From contig NZ_CP067341.1 of the NCBI RefSeq assembly GCF_016638705.1, positions 809,501 to 873,500 on the forward strand: a stretch of 64,000 nt of DNA, written 5' to 3'. Positions within the stretch are counted from its first letter, which is position 1. Each line of letters starts with the position of its first letter. Under the pieces are notes generated by a model that saw only the letters and a program-made list of their open reading frames with translations, was not told the DNA's origin and made no database searches. The position numbers were made by a program, and so were the translations under genes. Origin of the DNA: Lysinibacillus agricola. Its GTDB lineage: Bacteria; Bacillota; Bacilli; Bacillales_A; Planococcaceae. Below are positions 37,781 to 48,320 of the stretch, one piece after another.

Positions 37781-38985
37781 CAAACGTAGCGGTGATTGGT
37801 ACAGGGTATGTAGGACTTGTTACAGGTGTAGTATTATCTGAGATTGGTCATACAGTAACTTGTATCGATTTAGATGAACAAAAGGTAAATTCATTAAAAT
37901 TAGGAATGTCACCAATTTATGAACCAAGCTTAGATGAATTAATGGTGAAAAGCATAGAATCTGGTCGCCTGTATTTTACAACAAATCATCAAGAGGCTTT
38001 TGTAAATGCACGTATTGTATTTATCGCTGTAGGTACACCTCAAAGTGAGAGTGGAGCGGCAGATTTAAGTTATATTCAACAAGCTGCAAAGGATATTGCA
38101 TTAAAAATTGTTAACGACACGATTATTGTTGTGAAAAGTACGGTTCCTATAGGTACGAATGATCTAGTAGAAAAAATTATTTATGAAAATTTAGTGGCAG
38201 ATGTAGACGTAAATGTAGTATCAAACCCAGAGTTTTTACGTGAGGGTCATGCAATTCATGATACATTCCATGGAGATCGTATCGTGATTGGTGCTGAATC
38301 TATTGAAGCTGGTGATACGATTGAGCAATTATTTAACCCGTTAGAAATACCGGTTGTACGTACAAATCGTCGAAGTGCTGAGATGATTAAATATGCGGCA
38401 AATGCCTTTTTAGCAACAAAAATAAGCTATATTAATGAAATTGCAAATCTTTGTGAAAAGATGGGGGCTAATGTGCTCGATGTAGCAGATGGTATGGGAT
38501 TAGATCATCGTATTGGACGTGCCTTTTTAAATCCCGGATTAGGATATGGGGGTTCTTGTTTCCCGAAAGATACTGAGGCAATTGCTTATTTAGGGAGGCA
38601 ATATGAAACACCATTAACAATTGTAGAAAGTGCTATAAAAGCAAATTTCCATCAAAGAGAATTATTTTTACATAAAGTGTTAGATTATTTTCATGGCAAT
38701 GTAGAGGGTAAAATCATTGGTATGTTAGGGCTTGCTTTTAAACCAAATACAGATGATTTACGAGAAGCACCATCGCTTTATTTAATTGAAGAATTAGAGA
38801 AACGAGGGGCGATTGTAAAGGCTTATGATCCTGTTGTAAAGAATTTGAAACAGTGTGTGTGCTCTGTACAGGAGGTATTAATAAATTCAAATGCTGTATT
38901 ACTTGTTACGGAATGGGATGAGTTTAAAAAAGCGAATATAGATAACAGTGTGATTTTTGATGGTAGATACATTTATGGAAAATAA
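37777..38985 (+). CDS. ugd: UDP-glucose 6-dehydrogenase
   Basis: Oxidises UDP-glucose to UDP-glucuronate with two NAD. N-terminal Rossmann [13 protein letters not shown], catalytic cysteine in [14 protein letters not shown], and C-terminal UDP-binding domain ([13 protein letters not shown]). 402 aa is slightly short of the usual 430-450 but all three domains are there. Co-translated with galU (ATGA overlap). Confidence 0.92.
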   Translation: MTNVAVIGTGYVGLVTGVVLSEIGHTVTCIDLDEQKVNSLKLGMSPIYEPSLDELMVKSIESGRLYFTTNHQEAFVNARIVFIAVGTPQSESGAADLSYIQQAAKDIALKIVNDTIIVVKSTVPIGTNDLVEKIIYENLVADVDVNVVSNPEFLREGHAIHDTFHGDRIVIGAESIEAGDTIEQLFNPLEIPVVRTNRRSAEMIKYAANAFLATKISYINEIANLCEKMGANVLDVADGMGLDHRIGRAFLNPGLGYGGSCFPKDTEAIAYLGRQYETPLTIVESAIKANFHQRELFLHKVLDYFHGNVEGKIIGMLGLAFKPNTDDLREAPSLYLIEELEKRGAIVKAYDPVVKNLKQCVCSVQEVLINSNAVLLVTEWDEFKKANIDNSVIFDGRYIYGK

Positions 38986-38994
38986 CAGAAATGA

Positions 38995-39858
38995 GTGAGG
39001 GAATTGAAAGGTATTATTCTTGCAGGTGGTAGTGGTACACGTTTATCCCCACTAACAAAATCTATTTCAAAACAATTGTTACCTATTTATGATAAACCAA
39101 TGATTTATTATCCATTATCAGTTCTAATGTTGGCTGGCATTAGAGAAATATTGGTAATTAGTACCCCTAGAGATTTACCGATTTTTCAGGAATTGTTAGG
39201 AGACGGATCTCAATGGGGTATGACATTAGAATATGCTCAGCAAAAAGAGCCGAGAGGACTTGCTGATGCTTTTATAATAGGTGAAGAATTTATAGGAAGT
39301 GACTCAGTTTGTTTAATACTAGGTGATAATATATTTTATGGCCAAGGATTTACACCTGTTTTAAAACAAGCAGCTGCTTTAAAGGAGGGAGCACTAGTAT
39401 TTGGATATCAAGTTAAAGATCCAGAACGTTTTGGTGTTGTTGAGTTTGATGGAAATTTAAATGTAGTTTCTATTGAAGAAAAGCCTATGAAACCTAGATC
39501 AAATTTTGCAGTTACGGGTTTATATTTTTATGATAATGATGTAATTTCTATAGCTAAAAATGTGAGACCATCTGAACGTGGGGAGATTGAAATTACTGAT
39601 ATAAATAATGCATATTTAAAAAGAAAAAAATTAAAGGTTCGACTTCTTGGGAGAGGATTCTCTTGGTTAGATACAGGTACATTTGAAAGCCTTTTGGAAG
39701 CTGGGCAGTTTGTGGAGACTGTTCAAAAAAGACAAGGTTTTATGATTGCTTGTTTAGAAGAAATCTCTTTGAATAATAGTTGGATTACAAAGGATGAAAT
39801 TATTGTTAAAAAAGGGAACAATACATATTTTAAATACCTACAATCTTTGAAGGAATGA
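38995..39858 (+). CDS. rmlA: Glucose-1-phosphate thymidylyltransferase RmlA
   Basis: Makes dTDP-glucose. [20 protein letters not shown] signature, LGDNIFYG, and [14 protein letters not shown]; 287 aa. Two starts are possible: GTG 38995 (given) and TTG 39004, which gives the family's usual MKGIILAGG but only 3 bases behind GAGG. rmlC and rmlD are missing nearby, so the product is probably not rhamnose; with rmlB and the aminotransferase it points to a 4-amino-4,6-dideoxyhexose. Confidence 0.9.
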   Translation: MRELKGIILAGGSGTRLSPLTKSISKQLLPIYDKPMIYYPLSVLMLAGIREILVISTPRDLPIFQELLGDGSQWGMTLEYAQQKEPRGLADAFIIGEEFIGSDSVCLILGDNIFYGQGFTPVLKQAAALKEGALVFGYQVKDPERFGVVEFDGNLNVVSIEEKPMKPRSNFAVTGLYFYDNDVISIAKNVRPSERGEIEITDINNAYLKRKKLKVRLLGRGFSWLDTGTFESLLEAGQFVETVQKRQGFMIACLEEISLNNSWITKDEIIVKKGNNTYFKYLQSLKE

Positions 39859-39932
39859 ATAAATTTCTATGGATATTTCTGTCTTCACTTTAAACGATTG
39901 TAAAATTTCCTATCTATATTATTAACAAAAAA

Positions 39933-40514
39933 ATGAGAGTAATACATATATAGGACTGATTCCATTCAATGAGATGCAATGATTGTTTTTTGATGAGTCA
40001 GAAGGAAATATAAGACCTAAAACGAACGTTATTTTTAAAATACAAGGTTTAAAAACAAATACTGATACATTTTTGCAACCAATATTAAATCAAAATGAAC
40101 ATAGTATATTAGGACTTATTATTACAGAAATAGAAGGGGAAATATACTAGTGCAGATGAAAGTAGAACCATGAAACAAGAAAATTATCTAAATTTCCCCA
40201 ACGGTTAGGCTACCGAAAATAATTTTAAAAGTGTTAATAAAGGAAAAATAGTGAGATGTATAGATCATTTGCCTGGACATGATATATATTCTAAAACAAT
40301 TATATATATAATTACAATCTGAGCAAGGTGTTGAATTTTTCCAAAACAAAATTTGATAAGGTTAATAATCCTAAAAATAAGAATAGAAAAAAATACAGTG
40401 GAAACATTTTTAAAAATAGAGGCGGCAGATAATTTTAAGGAAATGTTGGATTCAATTGCTAATCAAATAATATTACAGGATATTAAAATTGATACTTCTA
40501 TTCTTGAACGATGA
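39933..40514 (+). pseudogene. Decayed gene of unknown family between rmlA and the aminotransferase
   Basis: A protein can be followed across frame changes: MRVIHI, then IGLIPFNEMQ, a stop, LFFDESEGNIRPKTNVIF ... LGLIITEIEGEIY, a +1 shift near 40148, SADESRTMKQENYLNFPNG, an amber codon, FKSVNKGKIVRCIDHLPG, further damage around 40320, and an intact end DNFKEMLDSIANQIILQD up to TGA at 40512. The pieces would make roughly 190 aa. At least four disruptions show it is not functional. I do not recognise the family. Confidence 0.65.
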
Positions 40515-40554
40515 AGATTAGAGATAAATTTTATCATGAAAGTAGGGTGTAAAT

Positions 40555-41637
40555 ATGATACCAGTTACACAGCCTTTTATGCCTTCAAAAAAGGAATATG
40601 AAAAATTATTAGAGAATCTTTGGGATACTAAATGGTTGACAAATAACGGACCTTATGTAGTTGAATTGGAAAAAGAACTTTCAGAAAGATTAGCAGTACA
40701 TAATTTAACATATGTTACTAACGGAACATTGGCGCTTCAATTAGCTATTAAAGCTTTAGACTTACAAGGAGAAATAATTACAACCCCATTTTCTTTTATC
40801 GCTACTACGACATCAATTACATGGGAAGGATGTAAACCTGTATTTGTTGATATTGATCCCACAACATTAAGTATTGATCCTGAGAAGATTGAAACTGTAG
40901 TTACTACAAATACTGTTGCAATTATTGCAACGCATGTTTTTGGTATTCCTTGTGATGTTGAAAGAATAGAAGCGATAGCCAATAAGTATAATTTGAAAGT
41001 AATATATGATGGTGCGCATGCATTTGGAGTAACTTATAAGGGGCGATCTATTTTCAATTACGGTGATATTTCAACGTACAGTTTTCATGCAACAAAAGTT
41101 TTCCACACTGTGGAAGGCGGAGGAATTACATGCGCTAATAAGAATCTTGCAACAAAAATTGAATTATTACGAAGTTATGGTTATGTAGGTGAAGATTATT
41201 ATTTACCTGGAATTAATGCAAAAGCAACAGAATTTCATGCTGCAATGGGGATATGTAATTTAAATTATATTGAGCACAACTTAGAAAAACGCAAAGAAAT
41301 AAGTGAATTTTATAATAAGCTATTACCTAGTGATATCCATGTGATTTATATTACAGAAAATGTTGAATACAACTATGCATATTACCCTGTTTTATTCAAC
41401 AGTGAGGATACTTTATTAAAAATAGTCTCAGAATTGAAATCCAAAGAAATTCAAACTCGTCGTTATTTTTACCCTTCTTTAAATAAATTACCTTATCTTA
41501 AGGACAATAATGACTGTCCAGTTTCAGAAAGTATTTCAAAAAGAATCCTCTGCTTACCTTTATATGCAAATTTAGATAAAAAAATAGTAAAAAAAATATC
41601 GGACATCATAAATTCGATAATTGAGGAGGAAAGCTAA
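40555..41637 (+). CDS. DegT/DnrJ/EryC1-family sugar aminotransferase (dTDP-4-amino sugar type)
   Basis: PLP-dependent enzyme, 360 aa. The catalytic lysine sits in YSFHATKVFHTVEGG; DGAHAFG binds the PLP ring. With rmlA before it and rmlB directly after, it most likely aminates dTDP-4-keto-6-deoxyglucose at C4 (VioA-like, giving Qui4N) or makes Fuc4N. A 3-amino product is less likely, because no 3,4-ketoisomerase gene is seen. It ends one codon before rmlB. Confidence 0.82.
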   Translation: MIPVTQPFMPSKKEYEKLLENLWDTKWLTNNGPYVVELEKELSERLAVHNLTYVTNGTLALQLAIKALDLQGEIITTPFSFIATTTSITWEGCKPVFVDIDPTTLSIDPEKIETVVTTNTVAIIATHVFGIPCDVERIEAIANKYNLKVIYDGAHAFGVTYKGRSIFNYGDISTYSFHATKVFHTVEGGGITCANKNLATKIELLRSYGYVGEDYYLPGINAKATEFHAAMGICNLNYIEHNLEKRKEISEFYNKLLPSDIHVIYITENVEYNYAYYPVLFNSEDTLLKIVSELKSKEIQTRRYFYPSLNKLPYLKDNNDCPVSESISKRILCLPLYANLDKKIVKKISDIINSIIEEES

Positions 41638-42660
41638 TTGAATCTATTAGTTACAGGTGGAGCTGGATTTATTGGTTCTAATTTTATTATTTATCTACTA
41701 AGTAAGTACCCAAAGTATAAAATTGTTAACTTAGATCTATTAACATATGCTGGTAACTCTAATAATTTAAAAAATGTTGAAAATCATCCTAATTATGAGT
41801 TTGTTAAAGGTGATATTTGTAATCGTGAATTAGTGGAGTTCTTATTTGAAAAATATAATTTTAATGGTGTTTTTCATTTTGCTGCTGAATCACATGTTGA
41901 TAACTCGATTAAAAACCCAGGTGTATTCGTGAAAACTAATATTAATGGTACATATGTATTGTTAGATGTTGCAAGAAACCATTGGATGAAAGCACCGAAT
42001 AATTTTAAAAAGGAATTTGAAAGTGCTAGATTCCACCATATTTCAACAGATGAAGTGTATGGATCCTTGGAAAGTGAAGGTTATTTTACAGAAGATAGTC
42101 CATTTGCTCCTAATAGCCCTTATTCCGCTAGTAAAGCAGCTTCTGATATGTTAGTTAGAAGTTATTATCATACATTTGGAATGAATGCTGTGACAACAAA
42201 TTGCTCAAATAACTTTGGACCGGGGCAACATAGTGAAAAATTAATCCCAACAATTATTCGTAAAGCGATAGCATTCGACCCTATTCCAATTTATGGTTCA
42301 GGCCAGAATATAAGAGATTGGCTATATGTAGAAGAGCATTGTCGAGCAATTGATTTAGTTTTCCACGAAAGTAACAAAGGGGAAACTTACTTAATTGGGG
42401 GACAAAATGAAAAAACAAATCTAGAAATTGTAAATGATATTTGTGGAATTTTAGATGAAAAACTCTCTCATAAATTAGAAAAAAGAAAAATGAAATCTTT
42501 TAAAGAATTGATTACTTTTGTAGAGGATCGTGCAGGACATGATTTTAGATATGCGGTAGACACAAGTAAGATTCAAAATGAACTAAAATTTGAATGTAAA
42601 ACTAACATGAAACAGGTATTGAATAAACTAATAGATCAATATTTAATGGAGGGATCTTAA
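41638..42660 (+). CDS. rmlB: dTDP-glucose 4,6-dehydratase RmlB
   Basis: 340 aa, TTG start directly after the aminotransferase stop, with GAGGAGG site. Motifs GGAGFIGSNF, HISTDEVYGSL (catalytic Asp/Glu) and SPYSASKAASD (Tyr/Lys). Makes dTDP-4-keto-6-deoxyglucose, the substrate for the preceding aminotransferase. Confidence 0.92.
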   Translation: MNLLVTGGAGFIGSNFIIYLLSKYPKYKIVNLDLLTYAGNSNNLKNVENHPNYEFVKGDICNRELVEFLFEKYNFNGVFHFAAESHVDNSIKNPGVFVKTNINGTYVLLDVARNHWMKAPNNFKKEFESARFHHISTDEVYGSLESEGYFTEDSPFAPNSPYSASKAASDMLVRSYYHTFGMNAVTTNCSNNFGPGQHSEKLIPTIIRKAIAFDPIPIYGSGQNIRDWLYVEEHCRAIDLVFHESNKGETYLIGGQNEKTNLEIVNDICGILDEKLSHKLEKRKMKSFKELITFVEDRAGHDFRYAVDTSKIQNELKFECKTNMKQVLNKLIDQYLMEGS

Positions 42661-42661
42661 A

Positions 42662-43321
42662 ATGAAGCGACAATATATTTATGGTGCAGGAGCCCTTGCT
42701 AGAGAAATTTATAGTACTATCTTATGTTTAAATAAAAGTCAAGCTGTTGCTAAATTTAATATTGAAGCTTTTGTTGTAGATCAAGCTTATTTTAATGAGC
42801 AAGATAATTTACTTATGGGCATTCCAGTTATTTCAGAGACTATCTTTTCAAATGAAGAATGGGGAAATTGTGAATTTGTAATTGGAATTGGAGAAAGTTT
42901 AGTAAGAGAAAAAATTTATAAAAAAATAGTATCAAAAGGTTCTACGTTAATGGAAACGATTATACATCCTAATGCACTAGTAATTCAAGGCAGTAGTACT
43001 GCAATAGGTTCATATATCGCACCAAATACAACAATTTCTATAGATACAATAATAGGTGAGAATGTGATAATAAATCAAAATTGTTCAATTGGCCATGACT
43101 GTAATATCCAAGATAATAGTGTGATTTCTCCAGGAGTGATTTTATCAGGACATGTCAGTATTGGACGTAGTAGTTTTGTAGGAAGTGGAGCAGTTATCTT
43201 ACCAAAAGTTAATATTGGAGAATATTGTATTATAGGAGCAAATGTAACATTAAATAAAGATTTGTCAGCTAATAATAAATTATTACAGGTAACAAGGAAT
43301 ATAGCTGTACCGATAGAGTAA
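42662..43321 (+). CDS. PglD/NeuD-family sugar N- or O-acyltransferase
   Basis: N-terminal Rossmann-like domain (YIYGAGALAREIY, about 1-95) and C-terminal left-handed beta-helix of hexapeptide repeats (about 100-205: VIINQNCSIGHDCNIQDNSV, SFVGSGAVILPKV). PglD-type enzymes acetylate the 4-amino group of a UDP/dTDP-sugar. In this cassette it should acylate the dTDP-4-amino sugar. Starts one base after rmlB. Confidence 0.82.
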   Translation: MKRQYIYGAGALAREIYSTILCLNKSQAVAKFNIEAFVVDQAYFNEQDNLLMGIPVISETIFSNEEWGNCEFVIGIGESLVREKIYKKIVSKGSTLMETIIHPNALVIQGSSTAIGSYIAPNTTISIDTIIGENVIINQNCSIGHDCNIQDNSVISPGVILSGHVSIGRSSFVGSGAVILPKVNIGEYCIIGANVTLNKDLSANNKLLQVTRNIAVPIE

Positions 43322-43357
43322 AGTCCTAATAATAATATAGAAAATTGGTGAATTTTA

Positions 43358-44419
43358 ATGTCAAATATAGGTGACACTTTAGTAATAAAACAAATAATTG
43401 AAAATGATATGCCATTGTTTATATATGGTAGTGGTGAAGTGGCTAAATTTGTACACGAAAAGCTTAAAACAAACAATTTATGTGTGAAAGGTTATTTTGT
43501 GGATGATATTTTTTTAAACAGCTCTGATAAAAATAGTATTCTTCCATTAAGTTATATTAATGTTTATAAAGAAAAATTTAATATTGTCATGGGGCATATT
43601 GAAGGATATAAAATATCTAAAAGTGAAATTAGAAGAAGAATTAATAATATTAACTTAAATGATATTTATTATTTATCAGAAATTTATAATATGGAAGAAT
43701 TATCATTAAAATTTATTGATATGAATAAAGGAAAATTTCAAAATATCAAAAATTTACTAGCAGATGAACAATCACGTAAGTCACTTACAGCTTATATAGA
43801 TGCAAAAGTTTATAATAATTATAGCTGTTTAAAGGACATATATTGTGAAGAACACTATTTCCCAAAAGATATAATTTCATTGAATGAAAATGAAAGTCTC
43901 ATCGATTGTGGTGCATACATAGGAGATACAATCAAAGATTTTATAGCTTTAAATAATAATAAATTCAAAAATATTATTGCAGTAGAAGCAGACCCGATTA
44001 ATATGTCTATTTTAAAAGAGAACTATTTAGATGAACGTATAAGATTTTGTGAAGTGGCAGTGTTTAGTAAGAAAACTGATTTATTGTTCGATTCTTCAGA
44101 AAATATGTTATCCAAAATATCGGAAGGTAATGGTGTGCTTGTTAAGGCCGATAAATTAGATAATATTGTGAAAGAGGGTGAAGAAATTTCATTTATAAAG
44201 ATGGATATTGAAGGAGCAGAAATGGCAGCATTAAAAGGAGCAGAAAAGATAATTAAAACTCAAAAACCGAAACTAGCAATTAGTGTCTATCATAAAAGAA
44301 ATGATTTGATAGAAATATTTGAATATTTAAAAGGACTTGTTCCAGAATATAAATTCTATTTTAGAGTTCATAAGCCTATAGCAATTGATGCCGTTTTATA
44401 CGCTGTAGCGGAATTTTGA
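43358..44419 (+). CDS. FkbM-family methyltransferase with N-terminal Rossmann-like module
   Basis: 353 aa. Residues about 15-120 form the module shared with four neighbours (FIYGSGEVAKFVHEKL ... VKGYFVDDI). Residues about 185-350 are an FkbM SAM-dependent O-methyltransferase (LIDCGAYIGDT, IIAVEADP, IKMDIEGAEMAALKG, KLAISVYHK). It probably methylates a sugar hydroxyl of the flagellar glycan. The ribosome site is weak. AT-rich codon use, like the block that follows. Confidence 0.78.
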   Translation: MSNIGDTLVIKQIIENDMPLFIYGSGEVAKFVHEKLKTNNLCVKGYFVDDIFLNSSDKNSILPLSYINVYKEKFNIVMGHIEGYKISKSEIRRRINNINLNDIYYLSEIYNMEELSLKFIDMNKGKFQNIKNLLADEQSRKSLTAYIDAKVYNNYSCLKDIYCEEHYFPKDIISLNENESLIDCGAYIGDTIKDFIALNNNKFKNIIAVEADPINMSILKENYLDERIRFCEVAVFSKKTDLLFDSSENMLSKISEGNGVLVKADKLDNIVKEGEEISFIKMDIEGAEMAALKGAEKIIKTQKPKLAISVYHKRNDLIEIFEYLKGLVPEYKFYFRVHKPIAIDAVLYAVAEF

Positions 44420-45031
44420 AATTATTAATATAGTGGCTAGTGGCGAAATATTACCTATACAAACATAGAAAAGAGAGACTTTATAGCTTGAAATGTAAAA
44501 ATCATTTTCAACATATATATACTATTTATAAACACATTTAAATATACCATCTACTTTTTTTCCTGGAAATAGTTTAGAAAAGAGGAATTGAATTTAATTA
44601 AAGAAAACCGAAAATTGATTTGTTTTCGTTCTTTCTTTTTTGAGGCAATCGACCTAAGCGTAGACAGTTTATCGAAGGATTCTTTTATTGTAGGTAGTGG
44701 TTTAGACCTTCCATGATGAAAGAGGGGGGAACTAATGAGGCAGTATATTAGTGAGTCTCTAAGTAATGTAAGCTACTTCCCTTATAATATAGTATGAAAA
44801 ATTAAACTGGTAAGTACATACAAATAAGAATCTTATAAACAATTTATTAATGAAAATGATGATTTCTTTTTGGATCTTCGGTAAAAAGGAGATAAACAGT
44901 TCAAACATAAAACAAAGTGGAGGAAATCAATGGAGACCACTACCTTATAGGGAAATTCAACAAATTTAACTTAGCTAACTAAATCAACTAGTGTTGCTTT
45001 AGGAAAGAGCTTTTACTTAAAGGAGAATAGT
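44420..45031. other. Gene-free, AT-rich stretch with possible gene debris
   Basis: No intact gene. Two short runs read like coding sequence: one at about 44590-44715 (KENRKLICFRSFFFEA...GSGLDLP, ends in a stop) and one at about 44845-44970 (GKKEINSSNIKQSGGNQW...). I cannot tie them to a family. The last 30 bases hold the AAAGGAG site of the next gene. Confidence 0.4.
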
Positions 45032-45829
45032 ATGAAAAATCAATATTGTCAGATATGCAAAGGAGACTTAGAATATTTTTTTACTAAAAGTTTCAATCTA
45101 GAAATATTAAATAAAGTGGACTATCTAAAATGCAATAATTGTGGTTTTGTTAAAGCTGATACAATTTGCAAATTGAATATAGAAAAATGGAATAGATTGA
45201 ATAATGAATTTCATTCGAATTATCAATATTCTGAAATGAATATTGAAGATCTAAAATGGGTCACTAGGCTTGAAAAGCAATCAAAAATACTCAAAGAGTT
45301 TGCCGATTTGAAAATTATTAATTTAAACGAAAGTTTAGATTATGGATGTGGCGATGCAAAACTATCTAAATCATTAAAGAAAATTAGTGGCTATAATTTA
45401 TTGAATTATGATAAATACATGACTGAAGAAACATATAACACTCAATTAAGAGAAAATTACTTTAACTTTTTAATCACAACTTCTGTTTTTGAACATATTG
45501 TAGATTTGAGAGATTTAGATAATATAGTTAGTTTGATAAATGAGAATGGGGTTATGGCTGTACACACATTAATTACTGAAAAAATTCCTAGAGATCCTAA
45601 CTGGTTTTATTTATACCCAGTGCACGTATCTTTTTTTACAAATAAATCTATGGAAATATTGTTTAATAAATGGGGATTTAAATCAAGTTTATATCATCTT
45701 GAATCTCAATTATGGTTCTTTTTTAAAGAAAATAAAGAGTTTGATCAAAGATTTTTAAGTGAAAATAATTTATTTTATAAGGATGGCTTTATGGATTACT
45801 GGCATGTAAAGCCATATAGAAGAAATTAA
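45032..45829 (+). CDS. Class I SAM-dependent methyltransferase with N-terminal zinc ribbon
   Basis: 265 aa. N-terminal CQIC ... CNNC four-cysteine site (residues about 6-40), then a methyltransferase fold with motif I LDYGCGDAKLS and TTSVFEHIVDL. The zinc ribbon plus methyltransferase layout is common among sugar C- or O-methyltransferases in polysaccharide clusters. The substrate is unknown. It stands alone between two gene-free gaps. Confidence 0.72.
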   Translation: MKNQYCQICKGDLEYFFTKSFNLEILNKVDYLKCNNCGFVKADTICKLNIEKWNRLNNEFHSNYQYSEMNIEDLKWVTRLEKQSKILKEFADLKIINLNESLDYGCGDAKLSKSLKKISGYNLLNYDKYMTEETYNTQLRENYFNFLITTSVFEHIVDLRDLDNIVSLINENGVMAVHTLITEKIPRDPNWFYLYPVHVSFFTNKSMEILFNKWGFKSSLYHLESQLWFFFKENKEFDQRFLSENNLFYKDGFMDYWHVKPYRRN

Positions 45830-46031
45830 CTATATGTATTATATTATTGAGTTATAAGTACCTGAAAAGTATTTTTCCTCCAAAACAATATTTTAAGAAA
45901 TTAACACCACTAGAAGAAATGATATGGATAAGAAAACATGAGAATTATATGCTATAGGAATTCTTATGTTTTTATGTTGCTGTAGATTTTTGAAGAGGTA
46001 AAATATACTAGTATATTAAGGAGGGAGATTA

Positions 46032-47162
46032 ATGGAGGAGTATAGCCCACTTGTTAGTATTTGTTGCTTTACTTATAATCATGAAAAGTATATTAGAGAT
46101 TGTATAGAGGGCGTTTTAAAACAAAAAGTTAATTTTGATTATGAAATAATCATTGGAGAAGATTGTAGTACAGATCTTACAAAAAAAATAATAGAGAGTT
46201 ATGCTGCTTTAAACTCGAAAATTAAAATTGTTACTTCTAAAAATAATGTTGGGATGATAAATAACTTTATTAGAACAATAAAAGCTGCTTCTGGAAAATA
46301 TATTGCTTTTTGTGAAGGCGACGATTATTGGGTAGATGGTAATAAATTACAAAAACAATTTAATTTTATGGAAAAAAATACTAAATTTGTTCTTTGTGGA
46401 CATGCGGTTAAAGTATTAGATAATCGTAATAATATGTTTTTAGAGAACTATCAGAAATTTAATTATTCAGGTGAAATTAGTATAAACGAAATAACAAAGG
46501 AGCCATTATTTCATGCAGCAAGCTGTTTTTTTAGAAGTAGTGTTTTCGAAAACGGAATTCCTGAATATATACTGGAGGCTCCTGTTTTAGACTACTATTT
46601 ACAATTGATAGCGGCGGAAAAAGGGAAAATATATTATTTCAATGAACCTATGGCTACATATAGAAGATTTACAGAAGGATCATGGAGTGAAAAAACATCA
46701 AAAATAGAAAATCAATTAGATTTTTTAGAAAGACATATTATAACTTTAGAGAAATTTAGAAGCCAAACTAATGAAGAGTACAAAGAGCATTTGTTAAAAG
46801 TCATTGAGCAATATATAGAAGAAATTAAGCACATTAAAGAAAAACATCCCAAATTTTCTTGCCCAGAAAATTATTTGAGTTTACAGAATATAGATTCCCT
46901 CGAGGAATATGATTCTATTTATATTTTTGGAGCAGGAGGAAGAGGAGAAACTTTAAAAAAGATATTAGATATAAATAAAATAAAAATTAAAGGTTTCATT
47001 GATAACAATAAAGTAGGTTTAGAGCTGTATGAAGAAAAAATATTTAGTCTATCTATGATTGACAAAAGAAGTTTAATATTAATTGCATCTGATTGGTATA
47101 AAGATATTATACAACAGTTGAAAAAAGGAGATTTTTCAAATTTCTATGTATTTTGGTTATAA
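46032..47162 (+). CDS. GT2 glycosyltransferase with C-terminal Rossmann-like module
   Basis: 376 aa. Family 2 domain about 1-215 (VSICCFTYNHEKYI, IIGEDCSTD, and EGDDYW as the metal/nucleotide motif). A helical linker leads to the shared module (about 295-370: IYIFGAGGRGETLKKIL ... IKGFIDNNK, LILIASDWY). It should add one sugar to the flagellar or wall glycan. RBS GGAGGGAG. Confidence 0.8.
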   Translation: MEEYSPLVSICCFTYNHEKYIRDCIEGVLKQKVNFDYEIIIGEDCSTDLTKKIIESYAALNSKIKIVTSKNNVGMINNFIRTIKAASGKYIAFCEGDDYWVDGNKLQKQFNFMEKNTKFVLCGHAVKVLDNRNNMFLENYQKFNYSGEISINEITKEPLFHAASCFFRSSVFENGIPEYILEAPVLDYYLQLIAAEKGKIYYFNEPMATYRRFTEGSWSEKTSKIENQLDFLERHIITLEKFRSQTNEEYKEHLLKVIEQYIEEIKHIKEKHPKFSCPENYLSLQNIDSLEEYDSIYIFGAGGRGETLKKILDINKIKIKGFIDNNKVGLELYEEKIFSLSMIDKRSLILIASDWYKDIIQQLKKGDFSNFYVFWL

Positions 47163-47199
47163 GAAGAAGTTTGGATTATTCAGATAGATGAGGGATATT

Positions 47200-48294
47200 A
47201 TGAGTGATTATAAAATGTTAAATGTTGGGTGCGGATCGACGTATCATCAAGATTGGGTTAATGTTGATTTAGTATCTGAAAGTAAAGATGTAATTGAGAT
47301 GGATATTCGAAAAGGATTGGATTTTCCAAATGAAAGTTTTGATGTTGTATATTGCTCACATATTTTGGAACATTTAAGACCTGAAAAGGGCGAGGAATTT
47401 ATTAAAGAAATGATTCGTGTTCTAAAGCCAAATGGCATTATAAGAGTTGTTGTTCCTAATCTTGAAACAATAGTAAAAAATTATCTATATTATAAAAAAA
47501 GAGTAGAAGAAAATTACAATCCTTATGATGAAGCAAATTATGATTGGTCTATGTTAGAGTTGTTTGATCAAATTGTACGAGAAAATCCTGGTGGAAATAT
47601 GGTTAAATATATGCTAAATGAAAAAATTATTAATAAGGATTTTATTTTTGAAAGATGGGGATGGCAAGCAGAACAAATTTATTCTTTATTTGAAAATGAA
47701 TTGTTATTAGATTTCTGTAAAGACAAAAAAATTGTTATTTTTGGTGCAGGATCTTATGGAAAAAAAGTAAAGCAAGCATTAAAAAAAGCAGGTATGGAAA
47801 TATTTGGATTTATTGATAATGATGTTCAAAAGCAAGGTACTTTTTTTGAAGACAAGATGATTTATAATTTAGATGAAGTAATTGCAGATGATATTCTTAT
47901 AGTTGTAGCCTCTTCCTGGTGGAAATCAATAGAAGAGCAATTAATAAGTGAAGATATGGAAAATGGAATACACTATTTTATCGAAAATAGAGAAATTGAA
48001 GTAACTATAGAAGACAAGAAATTTACGGAGACCTACGAGTATATTGAAAAAAAACTAGGGTTAGAATATGCTGATATCTTTAAAAAATCCTTATTTAGAA
48101 ATAGGGGAGAGGTACATTATTGGATGTATGACTCGTTTTCATTAAAGAGACTTTTAAAAAAATACGGAGTGAACTTTAGTAAAATTTGTAATTCTGATGA
48201 AAGCGAAATACCAAACTTTAATTTATTTAACTTGGACACAATAGAAGGCGTAACTAGAAAGCCGGATTCTCTATTTATCGAAGGAATAAAGTAA
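47200..48294 (+). CDS. SAM-dependent methyltransferase with internal Rossmann-like module
   Basis: 364 aa from ATG 47200, behind GATGAGGG; an in-frame ATG at 47188 has no site. Methyltransferase about 5-150 (MLNVGCGSTYHQDWVNVD, FDVVYCSHILEHL), then the shared module (about 165-265: IVIFGAGSYGKKVKQAL, IFGFIDNDVQKQG, ILIVVASSWW), then a C-terminal segment of about 90 residues with further methyltransferase-like character. Confidence 0.76.
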   Translation: MSDYKMLNVGCGSTYHQDWVNVDLVSESKDVIEMDIRKGLDFPNESFDVVYCSHILEHLRPEKGEEFIKEMIRVLKPNGIIRVVVPNLETIVKNYLYYKKRVEENYNPYDEANYDWSMLELFDQIVRENPGGNMVKYMLNEKIINKDFIFERWGWQAEQIYSLFENELLLDFCKDKKIVIFGAGSYGKKVKQALKKAGMEIFGFIDNDVQKQGTFFEDKMIYNLDEVIADDILIVVASSWWKSIEEQLISEDMENGIHYFIENREIEVTIEDKKFTETYEYIEKKLGLEYADIFKKSLFRNRGEVHYWMYDSFSLKRLLKKYGVNFSKICNSDESEIPNFNLFNLDTIEGVTRKPDSLFIEGIK

Positions 48295-48320
48295 TTTTTC
48301 CTTTTATGGAGGCTAATAAA

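Noticed and set aside
38995..42660. dTDP-L-rhamnose synthesis operon
   Set aside because: rmlA and rmlB are present, but rmlC and rmlD are not; an aminotransferase and acyltransferase take their place. The decayed gene in between does not read like RmlC.
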